This document shows, in pieces, positions 41,065 through 49,634 of a stretch of 64,000 nt of DNA (its first letter is position 1; every line of letters starts with the position of its first letter). The notes below the pieces were generated by a model. That model searched no databases. It saw only the letters and a program-made list of their open reading frames with translations, and was not told the DNA's origin. A program made the position numbers and the translations under genes. The DNA comes from Erythrobacter donghaensis (lineage in GTDB: Bacteria; Pseudomonadota; Alphaproteobacteria; Sphingomonadales; Sphingomonadaceae): the NCBI RefSeq assembly GCF_002155425.1, contig NZ_MUYG01000010.1:248001-312000 (forward strand), in the 5' to 3' direction.

Positions 41065-43038
41065 ATGGCCCGAAACCCCGCCGACTCCCCCGCCGGCACC
41101 TCTCACGACCCACGCGGTGCGGAGCGCTTCAACGAGGAGCGCGCTGCATATACCGTTTCGAGCGCCCAGCCCGATCTCGAAGCCGGGGTGCAGGCGATCC
41201 GCGAGACGGTGAAGGTGCTCAAGCCTTCGCCGGGCGTCTACCGCATGCTCGATGCGCGCGGTGATGTTCTCTATGTTGGCAAGGCACGCTCGCTGAAGGC
41301 ACGGGTGGCGAACTACACCCAGATCGCGCAGCTTTCCGGGCGGCTCCAGCGCATGGTCAGCCAGACCCGCAGCATGGAGATCATCACCACCAATTCCGAA
41401 GCCGAGGCGCTGCTGCTCGAAGCGCAGCTGATCAAGCGCTTTCGTCCACCGTTCAACGTGCTGCTGCGCGACGACAAGAGCTTCCCCTTCATCCTGCTGC
41501 GCGCTGATCATGCCTACCCGCGCATCCAGAAACACCGCGGCGCACGGCGGGCGAAGGGCAATTACTACGGGCCTTTCGCCAGCGCGGGCAGCGTCAACAC
41601 CACGCTCAATGCGCTGCAAAAGCTGTTCCTGCTGCGATCCTGCACCGACAGCTTCTTCAACAATCGCGACCGGCCCTGCCTGCTCTATCAGATCAAGCGC
41701 TGTTCAGCCCCGTGTGTGGGGCGGATCGACGAGCCGGGCTATGACGCGCTGGTGCGGCAGGCGAAGGATTTCCTCTCGGGCAAATCGGGCGCGGTGCAGG
41801 CGGACCTTGAGCGGCAGATGGCCGAGGCGGCGCAAAACCTCGATTTCGAGACCGCCGCTATGCTGCGTGACCGGTTGCGCGCGGCGACCTTCATTCAGGG
41901 CAGCCAGGCGATCAACGCGCAAGGGCTGGGCGATGCCGATGTCTTCGCGCTGGCGGCGAAGAACGGGCAGATGAGCGTGCAGTCCTTCTTCATCCGCGGC
42001 GGGCAGAACTGGGGCCACCGCGCGCTGTTTCCGCGCCACACCAATGAGGTGGCCGAGGCGCAGGTGCTCGCCGATGTGATGCTGCAATTCTACGAGGAAG
42101 TGCCGCCGCCGCCCACGGTGCTGGTCGACCGTGACCTGCCCGAATGCGAGCTGATCGAGGCCGCGCTGTCCGAGCTGGCGGGGCGCAAGGTGCGCATCTC
42201 CGTCCCCGAGCGCGGCGACCGGCGCAAGCTGATGGCGCAGGCGCAGAGGAACGCGGTTGAGGCGCTGGAGCGGCGGCTGGCAGAGACCGGCACCAAGGCG
42301 CGCCTCAACCGCGAGCTGGCCGAGTTTCTGGAACTCGACGCGCCCCCGCAGCGGATCGAGGTCTACGACAACAGCCACATTCAGGGTACCAAGGCCGTGG
42401 GCGCGATGGTGGTGGCGGGGCCGGACGGGTTCGAAAAGGGCCAGTACCGCAAGTTCAACATCCGCGAGGCGCAGACCAATGATGACTTCGCGATGATGCG
42501 CGAGGTCATGGCGCGGCGGTTCCGCAACTTCGCCGAGGGCGAGGGCAACCCCGAGGCCAAGTCGGGCGGGCACGAGACCATCCTCCCCGACCTGATCCTG
42601 ATCGACGGGGGCAAGGGGCAGCTGTCGAGCGTGATGCGCGTGCTCGAGGAGATCGGCATCGCCGACGAGGTCGCGGTGATCGGCATCGCCAAGGGGCCGC
42701 ATCACGGGCGTGAGGGCCGCGAGGTGTTCCACTTTTCCGACGGGCGCGAGAAGCTGCTGCCGGTCAATTCGCCGCTGCTCTTCCACTTGCAGAACCTGCG
42801 TGACGAGGTGCACCGCTACGTCATCGGCGCACACCGCGCCAAGCGCTCGAAGGCGATCACCGCAAGCCCGCTCGACGAGATCCCCGGCATCGGCCCGGCG
42901 AGAAAGCGCGCGCTGCTCTTGCACTTCGGCACCGCGAGCAAGGTGCGCGCCGCCGCGCTCGAGGACCTCCAGCGCGCGCCGGGGGTGAGTGCGGCGGTGG
43001 CGCGGCAGATTTACGATTTTTACCATTCCAGCGGCTAA
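41065..43038 (+). CDS. uvrC: Excinuclease ABC subunit C
   Basis: Dual-incision nuclease of nucleotide excision repair. The 657-residue protein has the GIY-YIG 3'-incision domain (PGVYRMLDARGDVLYVGKAR), the UVR motif that contacts UvrB (LERQMAEAAQNLDFETAAMLRDRL), the RNase H-like 5'-incision domain (EVYDNSHIQGT, LILIDGGKGQL) and a C-terminal helix-hairpin-helix (IPGIGPARKRALLLHFG). A 40-residue extension precedes the first domain (MARNPADSPAGTSHDPRG). ATG 41065 was chosen over an in-frame ATG at 41029. Confidence 0.97.
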   Translation: MARNPADSPAGTSHDPRGAERFNEERAAYTVSSAQPDLEAGVQAIRETVKVLKPSPGVYRMLDARGDVLYVGKARSLKARVANYTQIAQLSGRLQRMVSQTRSMEIITTNSEAEALLLEAQLIKRFRPPFNVLLRDDKSFPFILLRADHAYPRIQKHRGARRAKGNYYGPFASAGSVNTTLNALQKLFLLRSCTDSFFNNRDRPCLLYQIKRCSAPCVGRIDEPGYDALVRQAKDFLSGKSGAVQADLERQMAEAAQNLDFETAAMLRDRLRAATFIQGSQAINAQGLGDADVFALAAKNGQMSVQSFFIRGGQNWGHRALFPRHTNEVAEAQVLADVMLQFYEEVPPPPTVLVDRDLPECELIEAALSELAGRKVRISVPERGDRRKLMAQAQRNAVEALERRLAETGTKARLNRELAEFLELDAPPQRIEVYDNSHIQGTKAVGAMVVAGPDGFEKGQYRKFNIREAQTNDDFAMMREVMARRFRNFAEGEGNPEAKSGGHETILPDLILIDGGKGQLSSVMRVLEEIGIADEVAVIGIAKGPHHGREGREVFHFSDGREKLLPVNSPLLFHLQNLRDEVHRYVIGAHRAKRSKAITASPLDEIPGIGPARKRALLLHFGTASKVRAAALEDLQRAPGVSAAVARQIYDFYHSSG

Positions 43039-43047
43039 AGCGGCGGG

Positions 43048-43878
43048 GTGACCCAGTTCGCCTTCGCCCTTGCTGCCATGTTCGGCGTGCCTGCCGCGAT
43101 TATCGCGCTGATCTTCCTTGCTCACCGTCTGACCCCGACAAAGATCTGGTACAGCCGACCGGTGCAGGCCGTGGCGGTGACCGGCTTCCTGTCGTGCATC
43201 GGGCTGCCTGTCCTGCTGCTCAACCTCGACAGTCAGGGCGACTATTTCGACGATGAGGCCGCGCTGGTGAGCGCCGCTTTTGCCCTGCCGGAGGGCACGA
43301 TGGTCGACCGGCAGCGCGACAAGACGCTGCGCTTGGGCGACTGCTGGCGCAATGCGGTCCTGTGGCGATCCGACGTGGCTTTTCCCGACGCGGCAAGCTT
43401 CGACCGGTGGTATGCGAGCGGCGCTTACCGGCAGGCGATCCTCGCGCAGGTCGCGGACTATTTCGGCCAGTCGCCCGAGAGGAACAGCGTCGCGCCGGGT
43501 GCGCTCGATCTCGCCCCACGCGATCCCCAATATGTGCTGTCGGACGAGCTGGGGTCGTATCAGCGCAACACCCGCATCCTGAGGTTCGACGAGCCGTTCG
43601 TCTGCACCGCGATCGACCGGGCGGCGGACGGGTCGATTGCCCTGCGCCGCTGCGATCCTGTTGCCCAAGACGGGGACGGGGACGGGGGCACGGCGGGGCA
43701 GGTGATCCTCATCCCCGATACGAAGACCCGCCGGGTCGAGGGGCTGATCTACTACGCGCAGGGCCCCTCTACCTGCACCAATCCGGTGCGCCGTGCGGTC
43801 AATGCGGCGCTGGGCCTGCCGCATCCCGAGGGCGGCAAGCCCAACACGCAGATGGCGAGCGTCCTGCCCATCATGTGA
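43048..43878 (+). CDS. Membrane-anchored protein of unknown function
   Basis: Not recognised. A 276-residue product from GTG 43048, nine bases after uvrC. Two N-terminal helices (about 5-25 and 38-60) are followed by a soluble part with four Cys residues (in LGDCWRN, FVCTAID, LRRCDP and PSTCTNP), enough for two disulfides if periplasmic. A stretch DGDGDGGTAG is acidic and glycine-rich. No signal for export beyond the membrane helices. Its function cannot be inferred from uvrC. Confidence 0.65.
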   Translation: MTQFAFALAAMFGVPAAIIALIFLAHRLTPTKIWYSRPVQAVAVTGFLSCIGLPVLLLNLDSQGDYFDDEAALVSAAFALPEGTMVDRQRDKTLRLGDCWRNAVLWRSDVAFPDAASFDRWYASGAYRQAILAQVADYFGQSPERNSVAPGALDLAPRDPQYVLSDELGSYQRNTRILRFDEPFVCTAIDRAADGSIALRRCDPVAQDGDGDGGTAGQVILIPDTKTRRVEGLIYYAQGPSTCTNPVRRAVNAALGLPHPEGGKPNTQMASVLPIM

Positions 43879-43881
43879 GGC

Positions 43882-43913
43882 GGCTGCGGCAACGCCTCAG
43901 CGCTGCCGCAGCC
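43882..43913. terminator. Hairpin between convergent genes
   Basis: GGCTGCGGCA (43882-43891) pairs perfectly with TGCCGCAGCC (43904-43913) around a 12-base loop, three bases after the plus-strand stop and seven before the OmpA-gene stop on the minus strand. No T-run. Confidence 0.6.
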
Positions 43914-43920
43914 AATGGTC

Positions 43921-44826
43921 TTACTGCCCGTCGAGCGCCTTGCTCACCAGCACATTCACCGAAACGCGGCGATTCTGCGCGCGGCCCGCTGCGGTGGTGT
44001 TGTCGGCCGCCGGATCGGCGGTCGCCATGCCGGTCGGCGTCAGCATCCGGTAGGGCTTCCACTTGCACACCTGCTGCAAGTGGTTGACCACCGCCGCAGC
44101 GCGCTTTTCCGACAGCGTCTGATTGATCTCCTGCGAACCCGTGGAGTCGGTGTAGCCAAGCACCAGCATCAGCGAATTCTCGTTGGCATTGGCTTCCTGC
44201 GCGGCGGCGCACAGCTCGTTCTTGGCCATCGGCGAGAGCACCGACTTGCCGGTGTCGAAATAGACGTTGGTGGTGCTCTTGAGGTTGTACTTGTCGATAT
44301 CGCCGAGTCGGCCGCGCAGCGCTTCGGTGGCGGCGGCGTTGGCCTGGATCGCCGCGCCCTGCTCGCCAAACTGCTGCTGGGTGCCGCCGCGGATCATCCG
44401 CGCGATCTGCGCATCGTCGCTGGTGAAGCGCACTTCGCTGGCGACCAGGCCCTCGCCATATTGCGAGGTCTTGACGATCACCGGCATGCCGTTGAGCAGC
44501 GCGCTCTGATCGAAGGTCTTGTTGCCGATCCCGAGGAACCCGCCGCGGGTGCGAATTTCGGTGTCTGGGTGGAGCGTGATGACGGTGTTTGTGCCGTCAT
44601 TGGCGGTCACCTGCAGGCGCTGTCCCTGACGCGCCGAGATGATGCCGGTCACCTTGGGGCCTTCGGTCATGTCGGCGAGCGGCGGCAGCGAGCCGTAGAC
44701 GGTGGTCAGCACCCCGCCCTGTTCGGCAGGCGGCATGGTCTGCTGCGCGGCAAGGCCGGTGGCGGCGGTGGCTGTCAGCATGGCGGCGAGCGCCAGCTTG
44801 CGAGAGTTTCGGATGGTGGTGGTCAC
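43921..44826 (-). CDS. OmpA-family envelope protein
   Basis: A 301-residue protein. GTG 44826 starts a signal peptide (TTTIRNSRKLALAAML, cleavage near LAAQ), with AGGAG about ten bases upstream. A middle domain of about 140 residues has beta character (KVTGIISARQGQRLQVTAND) and no known family. The C-terminal OmpA domain (from about 200) binds peptidoglycan: NVYFDTGKSVLSPMAKNEL, LVLGYTDSTGSQEINQTLSEKRAAAV and AQNRRVSVNVLV. It likely tethers the outer membrane to the wall. Confidence 0.88.
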   Translation of the reverse strand: MTTTIRNSRKLALAAMLTATAATGLAAQQTMPPAEQGGVLTTVYGSLPPLADMTEGPKVTGIISARQGQRLQVTANDGTNTVITLHPDTEIRTRGGFLGIGNKTFDQSALLNGMPVIVKTSQYGEGLVASEVRFTSDDAQIARMIRGGTQQQFGEQGAAIQANAAATEALRGRLGDIDKYNLKSTTNVYFDTGKSVLSPMAKNELCAAAQEANANENSLMLVLGYTDSTGSQEINQTLSEKRAAAVVNHLQQVCKWKPYRMLTPTGMATADPAADNTTAAGRAQNRRVSVNVLVSKALDGQ

Positions 44827-44933
44827 AGCGGTTCTACTCCTGCGAAATGGGCCGCGATCCCGTATGCTGGCCCTTGGTGAATTCCGTGTGGGGCGTGGTT
44901 GTTCAGCAACACCTTGCTCGCAGGTGAACGTCA

Positions 44934-44970
44934 ATGCCCCGGTGCCCAAAGGAGCGGGCAACCGGGGCAT
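44934..44970 (-). terminator. Long hairpin downstream of the DUF885 gene
   Basis: ATGCCCCGGT and ACCGGGGCAT form a perfect 10-bp stem, extended by GCCC/GGGC with one bulged base, giving about 14 pairs around an 8-base loop. It lies in the 289-base gap between the DUF885 stop (45116) and the OmpA-gene start (44826). No T-run follows on the minus strand. Confidence 0.55.
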
Positions 44971-45115
44971 GGGATGCGACGAGTTGACGCACAGCGCGGA
45001 GATGCGCGTTCAGAATCGGGCCTGTTGGAGACACATGAGACAGTGTCCAGAGAGCAGAATGCCCCTCCGCGAAAGGCCCATTCCGTCAGCCGCGCGTCTG
45101 GCCGGTGCCTTGGCC

Positions 45116-46960
45116 CTACTTTGCCGCTTGGGCCGCGATCCAGCGGTCGATCTTCTGTTCGAGGATCGCCAGCGGCAACCCGCCGGTGTCCAGCACCTCG
45201 GCGTGGAAGGCCTTGATGTCGAACTTCTTGCCCAGCTTCGCCTCGGCGCGCTGGCGCAGCTCCTGAATCTTGAGCGCGCCGATCTTGTAGGCCAACGCCT
45301 GCGACGGGATAGCGATGTAGCGATCCACCTCGGCCACCACTTCGGTGCGGGTCATGCCGGAATTTTCGAGCATGTAGTCGATCGCCTGATCGCGGGTCCA
45401 GCCCTTGGCGTGGATGCCGGTGTCGACCACCAGCCGCATCGCGCGCAGCTGTTCGTCCTGCAAGGTGCCGTAACGGTTCCACGGATCCTTGTAGAAGCCC
45501 ATCTCGTAGCCGAGCGTTTCGGCATAGAGCGCCCAGCCTTCGACATAGGCGGTCGTCCCGCCAAAGCGCATGAAAGCGGGCAGCGCCTCGTTTTCCTGCG
45601 CGAGGCTGATCTGGAAGTGGTGCCCCGGCGCGCCTTCGTGGAGGTAGAGCGTGACATTGCCCGGCGTCAGGCGGCTCGGCAGGTCATAGGCGTTGAAGTA
45701 GAACACGCCGGGCCGCGACCCGTCAGGCGAGCCACCCTGATAGGAACCGCCCGCCTCGAACTTTTCGGTCGAGGGGTCATAGGGCCGGATTTCCAGCGGC
45801 GACTTGGGCAGCAGCGAGAAATAGTCACCGATCTTGGCGTCGACCTGCTTGCCAATGTCGTAGAAGTTTTGCGTCAGCCCTTCGCGGGTCTTGGGCTGGA
45901 ACTTGGGATCGGTGCGGACGTAGTCGAAGAACTGGGTGAGCGTGCCCTTGAACTTCACTTCCTTCTTGAGCTTTTCCAGATCCGCCTTGATCCGCGCGAC
46001 TTCCGACAGGCCGAGCTGGTGGATCGTTTCGGGATCGAGCGGCAGGGTGGTCGATTCTTCGACCATGCGGGCATAGAGCTTGTCGCCGCCCTTCATCTGC
46101 GAAAGGCCGATGCTGTCACGCGCGACGGGGAGGTATTCGTTCTTGAGGAAATCGCGCAAGCCCGTGGTGGCGGCGTAGATTTCGCGGGTCTTGGCCTCGT
46201 AGGCGGCGGTCAGGCGTGCGCGGTCTTCCGCCGAAATCGTGTCGGGGAAGGCCTTGGTCGGGGCCATGAACATCGAATCGGCGAGCGGGGTTTCCAGCTG
46301 CGTGTCGAGCTGACTGACCATGATTTCGACCGTGAGCTTCGTTTCGAGCACACCGCTGTCCATGCCTTCGCGGAACTTGCCGATCGCGCGGCCGATGAAG
46401 GCGATGTAATCGTCATGCCGGCTGAGGTTGTCCTCGTAATTGGCCAGCGTCTTGAACGGCGCGACCCCGGTGCCGCTGGCGAATTGCGGGTAGAAGGTGT
46501 GCAGCCCGAAGAAGTGGTTGATCGGGCGCACTTCGGTCAGCGCGCGCATTTCGTCCGAATAGCCGTCGAGCGCGCGCTCCTGCGTGTATTTGAACACGTC
46601 ATAGGCAAGCGCGTCGGTCTCATCGAGCTTGCTGCGGTCGATCTGCGCCAGCAGCGCGAGGTTCAGCTTGATGTTGGTGCGGCTGGCTAGGAAGCTTGAA
46701 TCGGTGAGCAGGTCGCCGAGGCGGTCGGCATTCTGATCGTCACCCCGGAACAGGCGGCCCAGCGGATCGAGCTCAAGCTCGCGCGCGTCGGCGTCCTCGA
46801 ACAGGGCGAAGAGCTTGTCATGCTCAGTCTGCGGGGCGGTGGCGGTGCTCGTGGCCGTCTGTGCCGCTGTGGCGATCGGCGCGGCGGGGGAGTGCGCCAG
46901 CGCGGGGGCGCCCGTCAGCAGCAGAGCGGTCGAAGCGGCAAGAGCATAGCGCAGGGTCAT
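45116..46960 (-). CDS. DUF885 family exported protein, predicted zinc peptidase
   Basis: Exported protein of 614 residues with signal peptide about 1-23 (MTLRYALAASTALLLTGAPALA). DUF885 enzymes resemble gluzincin-type peptidases; the motif HEGAPGHHFQ, in LYLHEGAPGHHFQISLAQE, provides the HExxxGHH zinc site, and FGGTTAYVEGWALYAETLG the downstream Glu. The helix-rich N-terminal domain binds substrate. Peptidase function is inferred from the motif. It follows the carotenoid oxygenase gene on the same strand with a 125-base gap. Confidence 0.88.
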   Translation of the reverse strand: MTLRYALAASTALLLTGAPALAHSPAAPIATAAQTATSTATAPQTEHDKLFALFEDADARELELDPLGRLFRGDDQNADRLGDLLTDSSFLASRTNIKLNLALLAQIDRSKLDETDALAYDVFKYTQERALDGYSDEMRALTEVRPINHFFGLHTFYPQFASGTGVAPFKTLANYEDNLSRHDDYIAFIGRAIGKFREGMDSGVLETKLTVEIMVSQLDTQLETPLADSMFMAPTKAFPDTISAEDRARLTAAYEAKTREIYAATTGLRDFLKNEYLPVARDSIGLSQMKGGDKLYARMVEESTTLPLDPETIHQLGLSEVARIKADLEKLKKEVKFKGTLTQFFDYVRTDPKFQPKTREGLTQNFYDIGKQVDAKIGDYFSLLPKSPLEIRPYDPSTEKFEAGGSYQGGSPDGSRPGVFYFNAYDLPSRLTPGNVTLYLHEGAPGHHFQISLAQENEALPAFMRFGGTTAYVEGWALYAETLGYEMGFYKDPWNRYGTLQDEQLRAMRLVVDTGIHAKGWTRDQAIDYMLENSGMTRTEVVAEVDRYIAIPSQALAYKIGALKIQELRQRAEAKLGKKFDIKAFHAEVLDTGGLPLAILEQKIDRWIAAQAAK

Positions 46961-47085
46961 CAAGTGGGGTTCCCGAAAATGGCAGTCGTGCAATCCCGGC
47001 GCGTTACGCCTTGGGGTGCACCCGGCGCAAGCGCGGCGGCGACGAGCGGGCGAGCCAGTTCGACGGGTGACGTTGCGCCGCAGAA

Positions 47086-48582
47086 TCAGGTGCGGGCGAA
47101 GCGCGCGGCGTGGAAGGCGGCATCGGCGCGCAGCTGATCGTGCTCGACCCACACCGAATGGGTGCCTGAACAGATCTTGTGCGGCAGCGCGAGGCGGCAG
47201 ATCGGGCCCTTGGCGATGTCCGCCGCATCAAGGATCGCGCATTGCGAGGTGCCGGTGTTCTCGTCGATCAGGAAGGTGACCAGATAGCCGTCGTCTTCCG
47301 AAACCGCCCCCTTTCTGGGAATCATCGGGCTTTCGCTGGCATAGACGCCTTCGGGCAGCCGATAGACCTGTTCCTCGCCGGTCTGGGTGTCGTGGCGGAC
47401 ATAGCCGTTGAACAGGAACCAGCCGGGCCGCGTGGTGGTCGACCAGACATAGCGGCTCTTGCGCATCGCGTAGGCCGGGTTGATCATCCCGAATTCGACG
47501 ATGCGGTCGGTCAGGCGCTCTTCGCGCGTCTCGCCGGTTTTGAGGTTGAAGCGCCAGCGGTGCAGGCGGCTCTGGAAGGAATGTTCGTCCACATAAGCCA
47601 TCATGTGGCTGTAGCGGCCCATTTCCTCGAGCGGATCGGGCATGGGCTTGGCCTGATGATAGCCTTCGAGGATGACCTCGTCGCCTTCCTCCCACGCGTT
47701 GGTCCAGTGCAGGACATAGGTCGGCGAGGCCTCGAACCAGCGAATGTCCTCCGGCTGGCCATGGCGCGGGATGAGCGCGAAGCGGGTCGGCAGGCCTTCG
47801 TGAATTCGCGCGGCGTGGATGTTGTTCGCCAGCAGGCTCTCGTCCCAGAACAGCGGCATGTCGTTAAGGATCGACCAGTTCTTGGTGATCGCCATGTCAT
47901 GCGGCAGGCGCGGGCCGGGCAGGGGCACCGGCACGTAATGCACCAGCCGCCCTTCGCGGTCGACCACCCCGTAATGCATGTAAGGCGCGTATTTGGAGTA
48001 GTTGAAGAACATCAGCTCCCCGGTCGCCTCGTCGACCTTGGGGTGGGCCGAGATGCCATCGAGCGGCACCCACGGCGCCTTGCCGCGGCTGGCGAGCGTG
48101 ACCGGATCGAGCATCCACGCCTCACCGCACTGGTAGAGCGTCGCATAGGCCGTTCCGGCGTGAACGATGATGTCGGTGGAGCCCGTATCCTTCAGCCCCC
48201 CATGCGCACCGAAGCCGGGGCGCTTCGACGTGCCCCACGGGTCCATCAACCCGCCCCACAGCGATTGCCCGGCGATCTGCTCGGCCTCGAAGCAATGGGT
48301 GCGCACGAAGCGGTTGCGGTAGCTCGCCGTGCCGCCGCTGATGTTGACCTGATGGATCATCGCGTCGCCATCGAAGGGGTGGTGGCGGCCCAGCGGCTGG
48401 TGCACCTGATTTTCGGTGTTGCGCAGGTAGATGCCGTCGATGTCGGCGGGGATCGCGCCTTCCAGCACCGGCAGTTCTGCGACATCGACCTCTTCGTGCA
48501 GCGGCGTCCACGCCCCGGTCAGATAGGGGTGGTTCGACGGTTCCAGGCTGGTCTTCACCGGCGGGTGGCGCGTGATCTGCAT
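47086..48582 (-). CDS. Carotenoid oxygenase (carotenoid cleavage dioxygenase family)
   Basis: Iron(II) dioxygenase of 498 residues that cleaves a conjugated double bond, in carotenoids or in stilbene-type aromatics. The seven-bladed propeller carries the four iron-binding His: GISAHPKV, LPHDMAITKN, VLHWTNAWEE and SGTHSVW near the C-terminus. No signal peptide, so cytosolic. ATG 48582 has GAGGGAGAG upstream. The substrate (apocarotenoid precursor or lignostilbene) cannot be settled from the motifs. It lies upstream of the DUF885 gene on the same strand, with no carotenoid-synthesis genes nearby. Confidence 0.9.
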   Translation of the reverse strand: MQITRHPPVKTSLEPSNHPYLTGAWTPLHEEVDVAELPVLEGAIPADIDGIYLRNTENQVHQPLGRHHPFDGDAMIHQVNISGGTASYRNRFVRTHCFEAEQIAGQSLWGGLMDPWGTSKRPGFGAHGGLKDTGSTDIIVHAGTAYATLYQCGEAWMLDPVTLASRGKAPWVPLDGISAHPKVDEATGELMFFNYSKYAPYMHYGVVDREGRLVHYVPVPLPGPRLPHDMAITKNWSILNDMPLFWDESLLANNIHAARIHEGLPTRFALIPRHGQPEDIRWFEASPTYVLHWTNAWEEGDEVILEGYHQAKPMPDPLEEMGRYSHMMAYVDEHSFQSRLHRWRFNLKTGETREERLTDRIVEFGMINPAYAMRKSRYVWSTTTRPGWFLFNGYVRHDTQTGEEQVYRLPEGVYASESPMIPRKGAVSEDDGYLVTFLIDENTGTSQCAILDAADIAKGPICRLALPHKICSGTHSVWVEHDQLRADAAFHAARFART

Positions 48583-48732
48583 GATGGTCTCTCCCTCCCG
48601 CCAGAATGAGCGCGGGCTTTGTCCATGGCAAGATGCTATGCTGGGCGGACGCACGCAGGCCGAATTTGATCCCTGTCAAAGCCAGCCGCGGCGTTCGGGG
48701 CGACCATGTTCACCATCACCGGGAGACACGCC

Positions 48733-49548
48733 ATGAAATCGATCCTGCTACACATCGACCACGACACGGCGATGACCGCGCGCCTGCAAGTCGCGCTCGA
48801 CATCGCGCGGGCCACCAACGGCCACATCACCTGCCTTCAGGCGGTCAGCTACGAGGTCTTCGCGCCGGGCGACTTCTATGGATCGGCGATCGCCGCCGCG
48901 ATGCCGATCATCAAGGAAAACGCCGAAAAGCTGCGCGCCCAGATCGAGGCCGATCTGGAGAACGAAGGCGTGCCGTGGGACTGGCGCTTCGTCTATGGCA
49001 TCGCCCCGCAGCGCCTGCTCGAAGCCTCGCCGCTGGCGGATGTGGTGATCGTCGGCCCGGCCGAGGCGGGGAGCGACGGACGCGGGCCTTCGGCGCTGGT
49101 GGGCGATGTGGTGCTGAAAGCGCCCGTGCCGGTGCTGGTGGTGCCCGAAAGTGCCCCCAGCCTTGATGTCGGCGCGCCGATGCTGGTGGCGTGGAACGGC
49201 TCTGCCGAGGCCGCCCATGCCCTGCGCGCCGCGGTGCCGCTGCTGGCCTGCGCGTGCAAGGTGACGCTCGCCAGCATCGCCGAGCCTTCTGACAAGGCGC
49301 GCAATGATTTCCCCTCCACCGACGGCGCGCACTATCTCGCCCGCCACGGCATCGATTGCGAGATCGTGGAGATCCCGCGCGGCGAGGCGAGCATTGCCGA
49401 CACGCTGTTCTCCGCCGCGCAGATGCGCGAATGCGGGCTGATGGTGATGGGCGCCTATGGCCATTCGCGGCTGGCGGAAATGCTGTTGGGCGGCGTGACG
49501 CGGAAGATGCTGAGCGCGCCGCAGATGCCGATCCTGCTGGCGCATTAG
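48733..49548 (+). CDS. Universal stress protein, tandem UspA domains
   Basis: A 271-residue cytosolic protein with two UspA domains. The first starts MKSILLHIDHDTAMTARLQVAL; the second (from about 155) has the ATP-binding G-2X-G-9X-G motif in GAYGHSRLAEMLLGGVTRKM and ends SAPQMPILLAH. The first domain has DVVIVGPAEAG but a weaker ATP loop. ATG 48733 has GGGAGACA upstream; an in-frame ATG at 48706 is possible. It is divergent from the carotenoid oxygenase, so both may share a stress-linked control region (150 bases). Confidence 0.88.
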   Translation: MKSILLHIDHDTAMTARLQVALDIARATNGHITCLQAVSYEVFAPGDFYGSAIAAAMPIIKENAEKLRAQIEADLENEGVPWDWRFVYGIAPQRLLEASPLADVVIVGPAEAGSDGRGPSALVGDVVLKAPVPVLVVPESAPSLDVGAPMLVAWNGSAEAAHALRAAVPLLACACKVTLASIAEPSDKARNDFPSTDGAHYLARHGIDCEIVEIPRGEASIADTLFSAAQMRECGLMVMGAYGHSRLAEMLLGGVTRKMLSAPQMPILLAH

Positions 49549-49634
49549 CGGAGCGAGTCGTCTGACACGTGGTGGGCCGAAGGCACGCTGACGATCCGGC
49601 CCTTGTGGTCCTGAATTGGTCGGCGCTGTAATTC

